Origin: Desulfovibrio sp.
Lineage (GTDB): Bacteria > Desulfobacterota > Desulfovibrionia > Desulfovibrionales > Desulfovibrionaceae
Assembly: GCA_003512875.1 (NCBI GenBank)
Contig: DONZ01000227.1
Span: 1-16,444 of the forward strand
Direction: 5' to 3'
DNA length: 16,444 nt
Positions 6,908 through 13,430 of the stretch are shown one piece after another. A program made the translations under genes and the position numbers. Below the pieces are notes generated by a model. That model worked only from the letters and a program-made list of their open reading frames with translations, ran no database searches and was not told where the DNA came from. Numbering within the stretch: position 1 is the stretch's first letter; every line of letters starts with the position of its first letter.

Positions 6908-9226
6908 ATGAGCAACAGCAACGAACCGAACACGGATGAACAAATCGCGCAGTTGGACCAAAAACTCCGCGCCATGAATACTTCTGCAAATCAAAACAGC
7001 GCATACGAAGCAGCCGATCCGCAAGACCCGCTTTTTGCGCAACATGCGGAAGAATATGAAAACCATACAAGATACGCTGAAAATAATCCGGCTGACGCTG
7101 ACCCGCAGAAGAAAGACGAAGAAGTCCCTCTTTCCGCACAGTTTCAAGACGAACACGCCCGACATTCTGAACAGGCTGAACATATGGAGCGGGCGGAAGA
7201 AACAGAACGGGCAGGACAAACAGAACAGGCGGAAACTCCGAGCATGGCGGAAAAATGCTTCAATATTTTTTCAAAGCTCGGTCTGCCTCTTTTAATGCTT
7301 TTCACCCTTATCCTTTGCGGGCAGCAATTCTTATTTCCCCGTGATTTTTGGTTTTCGGAAGAAGTCTGCTATGCGGATATTTATATGAATATGCTCAGTT
7401 CCAACAACTTTTTCTCCCTGACATTAAACGGTCACCCTTACGCCGAAACAGGTCCCCTGTATTTCATCCTCGTATGGCTTCTCGATGCAATTCCCACAAT
7501 CAATATGCCCCAGGCTTTTTTCGGTTCTTCCATCCTTTTTGCCATGCTTTTCGTCGCCAGCACATGGATTTTAGCGCGCGGTTTAGGGTATTCCAATAAA
7601 ATCGCTTTCACCGCCGGGCTTATTCTTCTTTCAACGTTTTTCCTTGCGGGTTTTACCAATTACACCCGCATGGACCTGCTTTTCGCGGCATTTCTGAACC
7701 TCAGCTACGTCTGCTTTTTTAGGGCATGGCAAAAAAAATCCGCACCGATCTGGCTTATTTTCGCATTCCTTTTCCTTTGCTTCGCAGCCCTTACTTCAAC
7801 ACTGACGGCATTCATCCTTCCATTGATCGCTTCTTTCTTTTTCTTCATTTGGACCGGAAAATACAAACGTATCAACAGCGCCGACGGCATTATCGGATTT
7901 TTGCTGGCAATCCTCATTATTTTCGCATGGTTTTCCTATTTATACCTTCAAGGCGACGCAGAATATATCAGTTTGATTTTTGAACAACAAATCATGCAAA
8001 AAATCAATCCTCCGCATGCCTACCAAAGCGACCCCTACTGGTATTATCTGGCAGGGCTTCCGCTCGCGCTCTTTCCATGGATCTTTGTCATTCTTTTTGC
8101 CTCATGGGGGGCATGGCTTAAAAATTCACCGCAAGCCTTTAAAAACCGCAGGCAGGAAAATGCCGGCGCATGGCTTTTTCTTTTGATTTTAACACACCTT
8201 GCCGTATTCTCCCTTTTAAAAAATAAAAGTTTTTCAAATCTTGTTACGGTCGCCCCGTTTTTTGCGGTTTTATTCGCAAAGAGCTTGCTCGATTTCAGCA
8301 AATTACGCAGTAAAATCTTTTTCGGCATTTTATCCGTGCTGACCGTTTTAAGCGGTATTTTCTTCATTGTTTTTGAGTTTCACGCCTATATATTGGAATA
8401 TTTGCCGAACCTCTGGAACTTACCGGGAGAAATTCCCGCATTTATTGAAGTCGCAACAAAAAATACCCATTTCGGATTAACCGCGATGGGAGCGTTATTC
8501 ATTCTTTTGGGCATTTTGCTTTGGTATGTCGTCAAACGTCAATTCACCGGCGGTTCGATACTTGTTTACACCATAGGAGCGATACTTGCGCTGCAGCCTC
8601 TCAATTTCTTGGTCGCCCCTCAGCTCGGAACTATTTTAAGCACCAAAAACCATGCCTATCAAATGGCGAAAACCCATAAGGAAGAAAACGCCGTTCCCGC
8701 CGCTTACGTCCTGTATCCCGACGTTTTCACGTATTATTACAATGAAGCATTGAATCCCGAAACACATAGCCGGGCGACGATTACCCAAATAGAAAGCATA
8801 GAAGCATTGACAGACTTCTTGCTGAACAACAGCAAAGTGGTTTTGGCAATTTCCGAAAGCGAGTTTGAAAAACTTCCCTATAAGAATGAAGCAGCCATTC
8901 TCGACTATAAACAATGGATAGAAAACCAATACGTCATTCTGACATTATGGAATATCTCTTCCCATAAACCTGCTTTAAACACCAACAGCCATAATCAATT
9001 GATTGAAAACAACATTCTCAATAATTCAGACGGACTGCTTACTCAAGAAGACAAGAACGCCATTATCGACCCTGACACGGCAAATTCCGGCGCAGAGCCT
9101 GAAAATACGGAAGACTACGCAAAAACGGACGCCGCCCCCGAAGCAAGCTTTGGAACGGAAGAACAAAATCAAGCGCCAACGGAAGAATCTGAAACGGAAA
9201 CTCAAGCCCAACCGCTTGTCTTATAA
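6908..9226 (+). CDS. ArnT/PMT-like GT-C family membrane glycosyltransferase with long charged tails
   Basis: 772 residues from the ATG at 6908, which has AGGAA a suitable distance upstream. An in-frame ATG at 6797 overlaps the lipoprotein and lacks a ribosome binding site. The first 120 or so residues are hydrophilic and rich in E, Q and A (SEQAEHMERAEETERAGQ). A hydrophobic segment (124-143) then leads into FWFSEEVCYADIYMNML and LNGHPYAETGPLYF, which match the first periplasmic loop of ArnT-type GT83 enzymes. The usual D-E pair there reads E-E (151-152). RMDLLFAAF and YYLAGLPLALFPWIF are further family-like segments, with about ten or more membrane spans in total. Such enzymes transfer sugars from polyprenyl-phosphate carriers to lipid A or proteins in the periplasm. 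A soluble C-terminal part and an acidic tail of about 75 residues follow. Donor and acceptor are unknown. Confidence 0.82.
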   Translation: MSNSNEPNTDEQIAQLDQKLRAMNTSANQNSAYEAADPQDPLFAQHAEEYENHTRYAENNPADADPQKKDEEVPLSAQFQDEHARHSEQAEHMERAEETERAGQTEQAETPSMAEKCFNIFSKLGLPLLMLFTLILCGQQFLFPRDFWFSEEVCYADIYMNMLSSNNFFSLTLNGHPYAETGPLYFILVWLLDAIPTINMPQAFFGSSILFAMLFVASTWILARGLGYSNKIAFTAGLILLSTFFLAGFTNYTRMDLLFAAFLNLSYVCFFRAWQKKSAPIWLIFAFLFLCFAALTSTLTAFILPLIASFFFFIWTGKYKRINSADGIIGFLLAILIIFAWFSYLYLQGDAEYISLIFEQQIMQKINPPHAYQSDPYWYYLAGLPLALFPWIFVILFASWGAWLKNSPQAFKNRRQENAGAWLFLLILTHLAVFSLLKNKSFSNLVTVAPFFAVLFAKSLLDFSKLRSKIFFGILSVLTVLSGIFFIVFEFHAYILEYLPNLWNLPGEIPAFIEVATKNTHFGLTAMGALFILLGILLWYVVKRQFTGGSILVYTIGAILALQPLNFLVAPQLGTILSTKNHAYQMAKTHKEENAVPAAYVLYPDVFTYYYNEALNPETHSRATITQIESIEALTDFLLNNSKVVLAISESEFEKLPYKNEAAILDYKQWIENQYVILTLWNISSHKPALNTNSHNQLIENNILNNSDGLLTQEDKNAIIDPDTANSGAEPENTEDYAKTDAAPEASFGTEEQNQAPTEESETETQAQPLVL

Positions 9227-9255
9227 AAACAAATTTGCCGAACATAGGGATTAAG

Positions 9256-9852
9256 ATGGAAATTATTTGGGTACTTATCAGTTTTCTGTCAGGTTCGATA
9301 CCTTTTGCCGTTGTCATTGCAAAAACATTCAAGGGCATCGACCCGCGCAAAGAGGGCAGCAAAAATCCCGGAACAACCAATGTCGCAAGGCTTTGCGGTT
9401 TTCAATACGGTTTGCTCACCCTTGTCTGCGATATTTTAAAAGGAACCGTTCCTGTCTTTCTAAGCATCTGGCTTTTTGATAAAACCGATTATGAGTGGCT
9501 GCCGAGCGCCTGCGCTTTCGCCGCCTTTATCGGGCATATCAAATCGCCTTTCTTGGGCTTTCATGGAGGCAAAGGCGTTGCAACGGGAATCGGGGTATTA
9601 ATTCCTTTAGCCTTTCCGCCGCTTTTAGCTGCCGTCTGTTTATGCGTTCTTGTTATCGCTTTAACAGGCTATGTGTCAGCAGGGGCATTAACCCTTTATA
9701 CGGCACTGCCTTTTTGCTATTATTTCTTTGACAGCAGCCGCTGGATACCTCTTTCCCTTGTTATGCTCGCCATTGTCCTTTGGACGCATAAAAGCAATAT
9801 GAAACGCCTGCTGAAAGGTGAAGAAAAATCATGGCGCAAAAGCAAAAATTAA
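9256..9852 (+). CDS. plsY: Acyl-phosphate:glycerol-3-phosphate acyltransferase PlsY
   Basis: Inner-membrane enzyme that makes 1-acyl-glycerol-3-phosphate from acyl-phosphate, the first step of phospholipid synthesis in bacteria using PlsX/PlsY. All three active-site loops are visible: SGSIPF near the start, GSKNPGTTNVARLCG, and GHIKSPFLGFHGGKGVATG. HKSNMKRLLKG lies near the C-terminus. The 198-residue length is normal. The ATG at 9256 was chosen over an upstream in-frame TTG at 9235 because AGGG lies six bases before it, and translation from there gives the usual short hydrophobic N-terminus. It starts 29 bases after the glycosyltransferase stop and is probably cotranscribed. A strong terminator follows directly. 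Confidence 0.95.
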   Translation: MEIIWVLISFLSGSIPFAVVIAKTFKGIDPRKEGSKNPGTTNVARLCGFQYGLLTLVCDILKGTVPVFLSIWLFDKTDYEWLPSACAFAAFIGHIKSPFLGFHGGKGVATGIGVLIPLAFPPLLAAVCLCVLVIALTGYVSAGALTLYTALPFCYYFFDSSRWIPLSLVMLAIVLWTHKSNMKRLLKGEEKSWRKSKN

Positions 9853-9868
9853 AAATTCTTTATATCTG

Positions 9869-9908
9869 AAAACAAAAGCCCTCATCAACCGATAAGGGCT
9901 TTTGTTTT
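9869..9908. terminator. Bidirectional intrinsic terminator between plsY and nrdG
   Basis: A perfect 14-base inverted repeat (AAAACAAAAGCCCT at 9869-9882, AGGGCTTTTGTTTT at 9895-9908) encloses a 12-base loop that can add three more pairs around AACC. GC-rich at the tip and flanked by A and T runs on both sides, it can end transcription from both directions. The nrdG stop codon (9907-9909) overlaps the right arm. Confidence 0.93.
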
Positions 9909-10446
9909 ATTCATTCCATGGATTATGGACCGCCAACTCGTAAATTTCCTGATTGGAACTGCCCACAAAAGGTTTTTCCGCTGTTTTTAATTCCTGCACA
10001 AAACGTCCCGTAATGACGGTATCAACGTATTTTAAAATCTCCCGCCGCAACCGCGCTTTTTCCGCGGAACAAACCGTCAGCAGTTCTTCCGCTTCATGCC
10101 CCGTGTAGATAACGATATTCCGTCCTTTCGCTTTGCAAACTTTCACAAGCGCGAGCAATGCTTCTTCCTGCAAAAAAGGTTCTCCGCCTGAAAACGTTAC
10201 GCCGCCAGCCAGCTTGCTTTCGTATATTTCACGATAAATATCCAAAGCGCTTGTAAGCGTTCCTCCGTTTTTATCATGCGTCGTCCCGTTATGACAGCCC
10301 ACACAATGGAAGTCGCAGCCTTGAAAAAATACGGTTGTCCTTACCCCCGCACCGTCAACAACACTTTCATGCTGATACCCCGCAAGGCGGACAACAGTAT
10401 TTTTTAAAAGCGTATGTTCTTCAACGGACAAATCTAGTGTCTGCAT
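9907..10446 (-). CDS. nrdG: Anaerobic ribonucleoside-triphosphate reductase activating protein (radical SAM)
   Basis: NrdG uses S-adenosylmethionine and a 4Fe-4S cluster to put the glycyl radical on class III ribonucleotide reductase. The cluster motif GCDFHCVGCHN gives CxxxCxxC at C44, C48 and C51. TFSGGEP (84-90) is the SAM-binding GGE motif. VDGAGVRTTVFFQGC before the cluster is typical of the family. At 179 residues it has the usual size of a small activase. The ATG at 10446 is preferred over an in-frame TTG at 10452. It lies inside the end of the small glycyl-radical gene (13-base overlap) and has no strong ribosome binding site, which points to translational coupling. It is the last gene of the operon and ends in the bidirectional terminator. 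Confidence 0.93.
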   Translation of the reverse strand: MQTLDLSVEEHTLLKNTVVRLAGYQHESVVDGAGVRTTVFFQGCDFHCVGCHNGTTHDKNGGTLTSALDIYREIYESKLAGGVTFSGGEPFLQEEALLALVKVCKAKGRNIVIYTGHEAEELLTVCSAEKARLRREILKYVDTVITGRFVQELKTAEKPFVGSSNQEIYELAVHNPWNE

Positions 10447-10610
10447 AAACAATCTTTGTCAGTGAAATGTTTCACCCTGTCCGCTTCTTCAGCTTTTTTC
10501 GCATCATTCCACCTGTCCATATCACCGACCAAATATCCCGTGATACGTCGTATCCTTGAAAAATGGACTCCTTCGCCGACAAGTTCGTCCTCATTCTTTT
10601 GATGTTGCAT
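10434..10610 (-). CDS. Stand-alone NrdD glycyl-radical domain protein (58 residues)
   Basis: This small gene encodes what is normally the last part of NrdD. FSRIRRITGYLVGD (17-30) is the glycyl-radical loop, with G25 as the expected radical site, followed by DRWNDAKKAEEADRVKH (32-48), a helix typical of NrdD C-termini. It extends to FTDKDCLCRH, with a CxC pair not expected in this position. It has its own ribosome binding site AAGGAG six bases before the ATG, overlapping the nrdD stop codon, so nrdD stop and this start are ten bases apart. It is in a different reading arrangement from nrdD and not an obvious frameshift remnant. It likely acts as a small subunit that docks on NrdD and is activated by NrdG. 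A YfiD-like spare-part role is an alternative. The reading frame can be extended upstream into nrdD (to 10676), but the strong site fixes the start. Confidence 0.85.
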   Translation of the reverse strand: MQHQKNEDELVGEGVHFSRIRRITGYLVGDMDRWNDAKKAEEADRVKHFTDKDCLCRH

Positions 10611-10616
10611 AACAAT

Positions 10617-10622
10617 CTCCTT
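10617..10622 (-). promoter_or_regulatory. Ribosome binding site of the glycyl-radical gene, overlapping the nrdD stop
   Basis: AAGGAG on the minus strand, six bases before the ATG at 10610. It shares bases with the nrdD stop codon (TAA, 10623-10621). It decides the start of the small gene and implies close translational linkage to nrdD. Confidence 0.85.
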
Positions 10623-12972
10623 ATTTATTGGGCAATGTATCGTCTTTTTCCTGAACCGTGGCATAGGAACGGGCATATTTCGGGTCAGGGCTGTATCCCC
10701 GCACTTTTTTCAAAACGGACAAAGGCAAGCCCTCGCCGTCATGCCGCCCGCAGCGCGGACACGTATCCCCGATTATTCCGACGTAGCCGCAAACAGGGTC
10801 ACGGTCCACGGGATGATTGATGGAAAAATATCCCATATCGGAATCCGCCATAGCCGTAACGATAGTTTCAAACGCGTCAATATTGGGCGATAAATCCTCA
10901 GCAGCTTCAATATAACTGATCGCACCCGCAAGACAGTATTTATGATAACGTGATTCAATTTGAATTTTATCCCATGCGCGGATGGGATGAAAAACCGGCA
11001 CATGGAAAGAATTGGTGAAATAATCCCTATCCGTTATTCCTTTCAGCACGCCGAACCTATCGCGGGTCAGACGCAGCAAACGTCCGGAACAGCCCTCGGC
11101 AGGACTTGCGATAAGACTGAAGTTCAATCCGGTACGCTTTGTTTCATCTTTGCAGCGGTCATGAAAATATTTTATGACGGCAACGCCCTTTTCATTGATA
11201 ACGGCATCTTCTCCATGATGTTTTCCGAAAAGGGCGACCAAGCATTCCGCAAGCCCGATGAAACCTATGGATAACGTTCCGTGCTTGATCACTTCGCGAA
11301 TTTCATCGTCGGGACGCAAATTTTCACTGCCCAAGTAAACACCTTGTCCCATAAGGAAAGGATAATTCCTTGCCTTTCGTTTCGCTTGAATTTCAAACCT
11401 ATCCAATAATTGCTCAAAAACCAACCGGATATATTGCTCCGCCATCTCCATAAACGCATTGAAAAGTTTTTCCCCTTCCAATTCGGGATGTTCGGAACGT
11501 GCAAGCAAAGCCAGATAAGGCAGGTTCACGGTTGTAAAAGACAAATTTCCCCGCCCCGGAGTAACCGCCTTATCGGGTGCATAGTCATTGCCAAGCACAC
11601 GGGTCCGGCACCCCATCACGGCGCAGATGGTTTCAGGCTTACCGTCATAATAGATACTATTGAAACTGGAATCGATATTATTGAAATTCGGAAACAAACG
11701 TTTTGCGGAACAGCGGCATGCCAAACGGAATAAATCATAATTGGGGTCGCCTTTTCTGTTGACGCCTTTTTTCATGCTGAATATGGAAATCGGAAAAATA
11801 GGCGTTTCACCATTGCCAAGCCCCGCTTCTGTCGCAAGAAACAAATTCTTCGTGACCATGCGCCCTTCTTCGGATATGTCCATGCCGGTATTCAGGGACG
11901 AAAAAGGAACTTGGCTTCCCGCCCGGGAATTAAGCGTGCAAAGATTATGAATCAATGCCTCCATAGCTTGATACGTATCTTTATCCGTGCGCTTGTAAGC
12001 AAAATCCAAGGCTTTTTCCGCGTCAACATCGACAGCGTATTTTTGAGCAAATTCCGTTAACATTCCAAGCAAAGCTTTTTTCGCCTCATCATTCATAAGC
12101 AGTCTATGCCCGGCATGATACGCTTTCAGTGCGTTTTTGACATCGGTAACAAGATCGTCATTATTAAAATTCGCTTCCAAATATAAAAGGATATTTTTTA
12201 TATACGAACATGCAACATAAGGGGCAAGGCTGAAATCCAAGGTCGGCACAGATTGCCCGCCAAACATCTCATTTTGGTTGCTTTGAATGATGATGCAAAG
12301 CAAAGTCGCCGCAGCGCCGATACTGCTCGGAGAACGCAATGCGCCGTGTCCCGTGTTGAAACCGCCGTCTAGAAGCTTGCCCGCATCAATCTGCAGGCAG
12401 TTCAGGGTCAAGGCATAAAATTCCATGTCATGGATATGAATAATCCCTTGCTCATAGGCTTTGACATGCTCTTCACGGATTAAAAACTTCTTATTGAAAT
12501 CCTTGGCGACTTCACTGCCGTATTTAAGCATGGTCCCCATGGTTGAATTGCCGTCGATATTGGCATTTTCACGCTTCATTTCGCAATGTCTGCTGTCGGA
12601 AAACGTCAGCTCCTTCATAAGCTTCATTAAAGCCCCGGAAGCATCGCGGATGTCGCTTCTTTGCTTTCTGTATAAAATATAAGCTTTCGCTGTCTTCGCG
12701 TGTTGGTTTTCAATAAGGATTTTCTCGACGCTGTCTTGAATATCTTCAATATTCACTTGGTAAAACTCAATCGAATCATCAGCATATTCAAGTTCGCCGA
12801 CGCCTTTTTCAAGAATATACGCATTCACTTTATACGCTAAAATCCTCGCCCTTTCTTCGTCAACTCCGTCAACAGCTTTTGCGGCTTTAAAAATTGCCGC
12901 TTGGATTTTCGATTCATTATAGGGTTCTTTTTTTCCGTCCCTTTTGATAATACTGCTAATTCTCTTTTCCAT
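10621..12972 (-). CDS. nrdD: Anaerobic (class III) ribonucleoside-triphosphate reductase, catalytic part
   Basis: Reduces ribonucleotides to deoxyribonucleotides under anaerobic conditions by radical chemistry. The 783 residues start with an ATP-cone (about 5-100, SSIIKRDGKKEPYNESKI) for allosteric control. LNCLQIDAG (C192) and MGCRTRVLG (C455) match the active-site cysteines of the family, with C455 the likely thiyl-radical residue, and GRGNLSFTTVNLP (473-485) is the conserved loop after it. SINHPVDRDPVCGYVGIIGDTCPRCGR (from 717) is the zinc-site region, here with C728, C738 and C741 and no obvious fourth cysteine. After this, canonical NrdD runs into RRITGYLxG; this protein instead has LKKVRGYSPDPKYARSYATV and stops. 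A noncanonical RGYS (G759) is the only G-Y pair there. The normal glycyl segment is in the next gene. TAGG lies a suitable distance before the ATG. A cobalamin riboswitch precedes it. Confidence 0.93.
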   Translation of the reverse strand: MEKRISSIIKRDGKKEPYNESKIQAAIFKAAKAVDGVDEERARILAYKVNAYILEKGVGELEYADDSIEFYQVNIEDIQDSVEKILIENQHAKTAKAYILYRKQRSDIRDASGALMKLMKELTFSDSRHCEMKRENANIDGNSTMGTMLKYGSEVAKDFNKKFLIREEHVKAYEQGIIHIHDMEFYALTLNCLQIDAGKLLDGGFNTGHGALRSPSSIGAAATLLCIIIQSNQNEMFGGQSVPTLDFSLAPYVACSYIKNILLYLEANFNNDDLVTDVKNALKAYHAGHRLLMNDEAKKALLGMLTEFAQKYAVDVDAEKALDFAYKRTDKDTYQAMEALIHNLCTLNSRAGSQVPFSSLNTGMDISEEGRMVTKNLFLATEAGLGNGETPIFPISIFSMKKGVNRKGDPNYDLFRLACRCSAKRLFPNFNNIDSSFNSIYYDGKPETICAVMGCRTRVLGNDYAPDKAVTPGRGNLSFTTVNLPYLALLARSEHPELEGEKLFNAFMEMAEQYIRLVFEQLLDRFEIQAKRKARNYPFLMGQGVYLGSENLRPDDEIREVIKHGTLSIGFIGLAECLVALFGKHHGEDAVINEKGVAVIKYFHDRCKDETKRTGLNFSLIASPAEGCSGRLLRLTRDRFGVLKGITDRDYFTNSFHVPVFHPIRAWDKIQIESRYHKYCLAGAISYIEAAEDLSPNIDAFETIVTAMADSDMGYFSINHPVDRDPVCGYVGIIGDTCPRCGRHDGEGLPLSVLKKVRGYSPDPKYARSYATVQEKDDTLPNK

Positions 12973-13006
12973 GTCAACCTACAAAAAGAATTTGAGAACC
13001 CCGTTT

Positions 13007-13043
13007 AAAAAAAGACCTGTATCACTTTTAACAGCATACAGGA
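13007..13043 (-). terminator. Riboswitch-controlled attenuator terminator before nrdD
   Basis: In the RNA, CCTGTAT (13042-13036) can pair with ATACAGG (13022-13016), which is followed by UC and seven U residues (to 13007): a terminator in the nrdD leader. The same CCTGTAT segment can instead pair over nine bases with CATACAGGA at 13090-13082, just after the aptamer, forming an antiterminator. An AAAATCT/AGATTTT stem sits inside that longer pairing. The two structures exclude each other. Confidence 0.8.
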
Positions 13044-13092
13044 CGGCAAAACGAAAAATCTCTGTTTCCACCGAAAGATTTTCCTGTATGTG

Positions 13093-13242
13093 TGAGATCG
13101 GTCTTCTGGCTTCCCTTCATCCATTTTTTGTACCTTCCCAAAAAAATTTTTCAGTGGCATATTGCAAAAAATGTCCGGGTTACAGCGGCGGGGTCCGCAA
13201 CGGATTTGCACCGTTTTCCCTAAAGCGTTTCGCTTCATCTCA
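13093..13242 (-). promoter_or_regulatory. Cobalamin riboswitch aptamer controlling the nrdD operon
   Basis: Read on the minus strand, the order of conserved boxes is that of a B12 riboswitch: AGGGAAAACGGTGCAAATCC (around 13222-13203), the CCCCGCCGCTGTAA L5 region (13193-13180), GCCACTG (13158-13152), GGGAAGG (13139-13133), and the B12-box AAGCCAGAAGACCGATC (13112-13096). A P1 stem is visible between TGAGAT (13242-13237) and ATCTCA (13098-13093). GGTGG at 13072-13068, in the loop of the downstream hairpin, could make the L5-L13 kissing contact with the CCGCC of L5, allowing one G-U pair. Cobalamin would be expected to favour the terminator and lower nrdD, the small gene and nrdG. Confidence 0.93.
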
Positions 13243-13249
13243 TGAATTT

Positions 13250-13277
13250 TTAATAATCAAAATTCACAAAAAGTCAA
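13250..13277 (-). promoter_or_regulatory. Sigma-70 type promoter of the riboswitch-nrdD operon
   Basis: TTGACT (13277-13272) and TATTAA (13255-13250) are 16 bases apart on the minus strand, matching 5 of 6 and 4 of 6 consensus positions. The predicted start near 13243 coincides with the first base of the riboswitch P1 stem, which is independent support. A TTGTGA half-site lies in the spacer. Confidence 0.6.
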
Positions 13278-13430
13278 ACAGACATGGATTTTTTTAACAT
13301 AATCTTTTTAGGAAGTTATAAAATAACATTTTATTATTAATCACTTTTTTAAAAAATTAATAATGCGATTATAACTAATTATTACCATTAAAAACTTAAA
13401 CAAATTTTTTTAAAAAAAGTCTAGAAAATT
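13278..13430. other. AT-rich intergenic stretch between pbpC and the nrdD promoter
   Basis: About 150 bases made almost only of A and T runs, with no reading frame of note. It contains a short palindrome ATAAT-GCG-ATTAT (13360-13372) and T7A7-type runs just after the pbpC stop. No GC-rich terminator stem for pbpC was found. AT-rich DNA upstream of the nrdD promoter could act as an UP element or a regulator site, but nothing specific can be named. Confidence 0.4.

Noticed and set aside
10434..10676. Longer version of the small glycyl-radical gene starting at 10676
   Set aside because: The extra N-terminal residues overlap nrdD and look unlike protein of this family; the AAGGAG site fixes the start at 10610.
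10434..10760. Explaining the NrdD split as a sequencing frameshift or decayed gene
   Set aside because: nrdD ends with about 40 extra residues unlike the canonical C-terminus, and the small gene has a clean start and strong ribosome binding site, so simple joining does not restore a normal NrdD. Resequencing would still settle it.
13256..13271. TTGTGA half-site in the nrdD promoter spacer, as a CRP/FNR-type (HcpR-like) operator
   Set aside because: The second half of the inverted repeat is missing.
13360..13372. Palindrome ATAAT-GCG-ATTAT as a regulator site
   Set aside because: Short and in very AT-rich DNA where such matches arise by chance; it does not match a known NrdR box.
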